A stretch of 64,000 nt of DNA from Elizabethkingia bruuniana (lineage in GTDB: Bacteria > Bacteroidota > Bacteroidia > Flavobacteriales > Weeksellaceae): NCBI RefSeq assembly GCF_002024805.1, contig NZ_CP014337.1:2852001-2916000 (forward strand), in the 5' to 3' direction. The translations under genes and the position numbers were made by a program. Shown in pieces: positions 62,737 through 64,000 of this stretch; position 1 is the first letter of the stretch, and each line of letters starts with the position of its first letter. The notes under the pieces are model-generated. The model saw nothing but the letters and a program-made list of their open reading frames with translations. It ran no database searches and had not been told where the DNA came from.

Positions 62737-64000
62737 ATGTTATTAGCACTATTACTAATACCAGTTATTGGATCTGCTCTGGTTTTTGCATGGAAAAGTC
62801 CAAGCGCTAAGTACATAGCTTTAGTACTAGCATTTTTAGAAATGGCTTTGTCATTCTATATGCTTTCAGGACTAGACTTTGCGGCAACCATAGACAGCCC
62901 GAACTTACAGTATCAAATCAATACCCCGGAATCTTCATTCCTGAAGACTTCTTTACATCTGGGCGTTGATGGTTTGTCCATGCTGTTTATTTTACTAACC
63001 ACTATATTAACCTCATTAATTATACTGTCTTCTTTTAGTCAGACTGTAAAATATAAGAATACTTTCTACGGACTGATCTTATTAATGCAGTTCGGTCTTA
63101 TCGGAGTATTTACTTCATTAGATGGTTTAATGTTCTATGCTTTCTGGGAAGTAACTCTTATCCCGATTTGGTTCATTTGCGGACTATGGGGTCAGGAAGA
63201 TCAGAAGCTTCGTTTCACGACTAAGTTCTTCGTGTATACATTTATCGGTTCGTTATTCATGTTAGGTGGTCTTATCTACGTATACAACCACTCTGCATCT
63301 TTTGCACTACTGGATATGTATAACTCGGATCTTAACGTTACTCAACAGACTATAGTTTTCTGGTTTATTTTTGTAGCATTCGCTGTAAAATTACCAGTAT
63401 TCCCGTTCCATACATGGCAGCCGGATACTTATACTTACTCTCCTACCGAAGGAACAATGCTTCTTTCCGGTATCATGCTGAAAATGGCAATCTTCGGAGT
63501 TTTAAGATATCTTCTTCCGATTGCACCTGGGGCTATTCTGGGAATTTCAGGTCAGATTGTATTAACATTGGCTATTATAGGTATCGTTTACGGTGCATTA
63601 ATCGCTATCGTTAAAAACGATATCAAAAGAATTATCACTTATTCTTCTCTTTCTCACATTGGACTAATCGTAGCGGGTATTTTTGCTTCTGCAATTCTTA
63701 CTCTAAACGGACGCTTCACTACTGAGGGTGCTGAAGGTGCTGTTATACAAGCTTTTGCTCACGGTATCAATATCGTTGGTTTATTCTACTGTGCAGATAT
63801 TTTATACAGAAGATTTAAAACAAGAGACATCAGACAAATGGGTGGACTTGCTAAGGTAGCACCTAAGTTTGCTGTTCTTTTCCTGATCATTGTATTCGGC
63901 TCTATGGCAGTTCCGTTAACTAATGGTTTCATCGGTGAATTCATCTTATTAAAATCTATTTCAGATTATAATACAACAGCGGTTATTATATCAGGTCTTA
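62737..64000 (+). CDS. nuoM: NADH-quinone oxidoreductase subunit M (partial)
   Basis: Starts at the ATG 62737, one base after the nuoL stop, and stays open for 421 codons to the window end. MLLALLLIPVIGSALVF at the start, LGVDGLSMLF, FYAFWEVTLIPIWF and the PDTYTYSPTEGTMLLSGIML block match NuoM. Third antiporter-like subunit. C-terminus and nuoN lie beyond the window. Confidence 0.96.
   Translation, partial: MLLALLLIPVIGSALVFAWKSPSAKYIALVLAFLEMALSFYMLSGLDFAATIDSPNLQYQINTPESSFLKTSLHLGVDGLSMLFILLTTILTSLIILSSFSQTVKYKNTFYGLILLMQFGLIGVFTSLDGLMFYAFWEVTLIPIWFICGLWGQEDQKLRFTTKFFVYTFIGSLFMLGGLIYVYNHSASFALLDMYNSDLNVTQQTIVFWFIFVAFAVKLPVFPFHTWQPDTYTYSPTEGTMLLSGIMLKMAIFGVLRYLLPIAPGAILGISGQIVLTLAIIGIVYGALIAIVKNDIKRIITYSSLSHIGLIVAGIFASAILTLNGRFTTEGAEGAVIQAFAHGINIVGLFYCADILYRRFKTRDIRQMGGLAKVAPKFAVLFLIIVFGSMAVPLTNGFIGEFILLKSISDYNTTAVIISGL

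Overview
The window looks like a chromosomal segment of a member of the Bacteroidota, class Flavobacteriia, probably Weeksellaceae (an Elizabethkingia- or Chryseobacterium-like organism; the genus is an inference). The evidence is a SusC/SusD pair, two GLPGLI-family proteins, a lipidated TamA-like Omp85 protein, an F-ATPase operon without the beta and epsilon genes and with an N-terminally extended subunit a, a short NuoG, and promoters of the TTG-N19-TAnnTTTG type (clearest in front of cmk).

Layout. 0.1-1.5 kb: a lipoprotein with a C-terminal JAB/JAMM-like domain. 1.6-9.1 kb: a compact, almost entirely minus-strand element that I read as an integrated single-stranded-DNA phage. It has a phiX174-gpA-like HUH replication protein, a small HTH protein, a candidate capsid-type beta protein, a lysozyme, a degenerate M15-peptidase-like membrane protein and many very small single-span membrane proteins. 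There is no Zot/pI ATPase, no tailed-phage genes and no microvirus VP1. One secreted 'moron' gene is inserted on the opposite strand, and a 350-bp intergenic region is packed with palindromes. The closest described group is probably the lipid-containing ssDNA phage FLiP (Finnlakeviridae); this is the most interesting part of the window. 9.2-18 kb: a GLPGLI protein, an operon of alkaline-phosphatase-superfamily enzyme, SusC and SusD, a DUF4241-like protein and an AraC regulator.

18.1-28.4 kb: one long minus-strand urease operon, ureA-ureB-ureC-(outer-membrane protein)-ureE-ureF-ureG-ureD-Ni transporter-urea channel-TonB-dependent receptor. It combines enzyme, nickel-insertion chaperones and inner- and outer-membrane uptake in one unit. 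28.6-31.4 kb: a WYL regulator, a divergent two-repeat Cys-rich small protein and a sulfatase. 31.5-43.7 kb: frr, pyrH, cmk, a YtxH/holin-X-type stress-envelope trio, a second GLPGLI protein, an rRNA/tRNA methyltransferase, tamL, a GH95-like enzyme, clpS, a CNNM/CBS protein and an acetyltransferase.

43.8-49.2 kb: the ATP synthase operon (an atpI-position gene, then atpB-E-F-H-A-G, minus strand). 49.4-51.6 kb: a zinc metallopeptidase, a GNAT protein and a tiny membrane protein. 51.7-64 kb: the complex I operon nuoA-B-C-D-E-F-(outer-membrane protein)-G-H-I-J-K-L-M on the plus strand, with nuoM running off the window. Several spacers inside the atp and nuo operons are built from degenerate short-word repeats. 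No tRNA, rRNA, CRISPR array or insertion sequence was seen.
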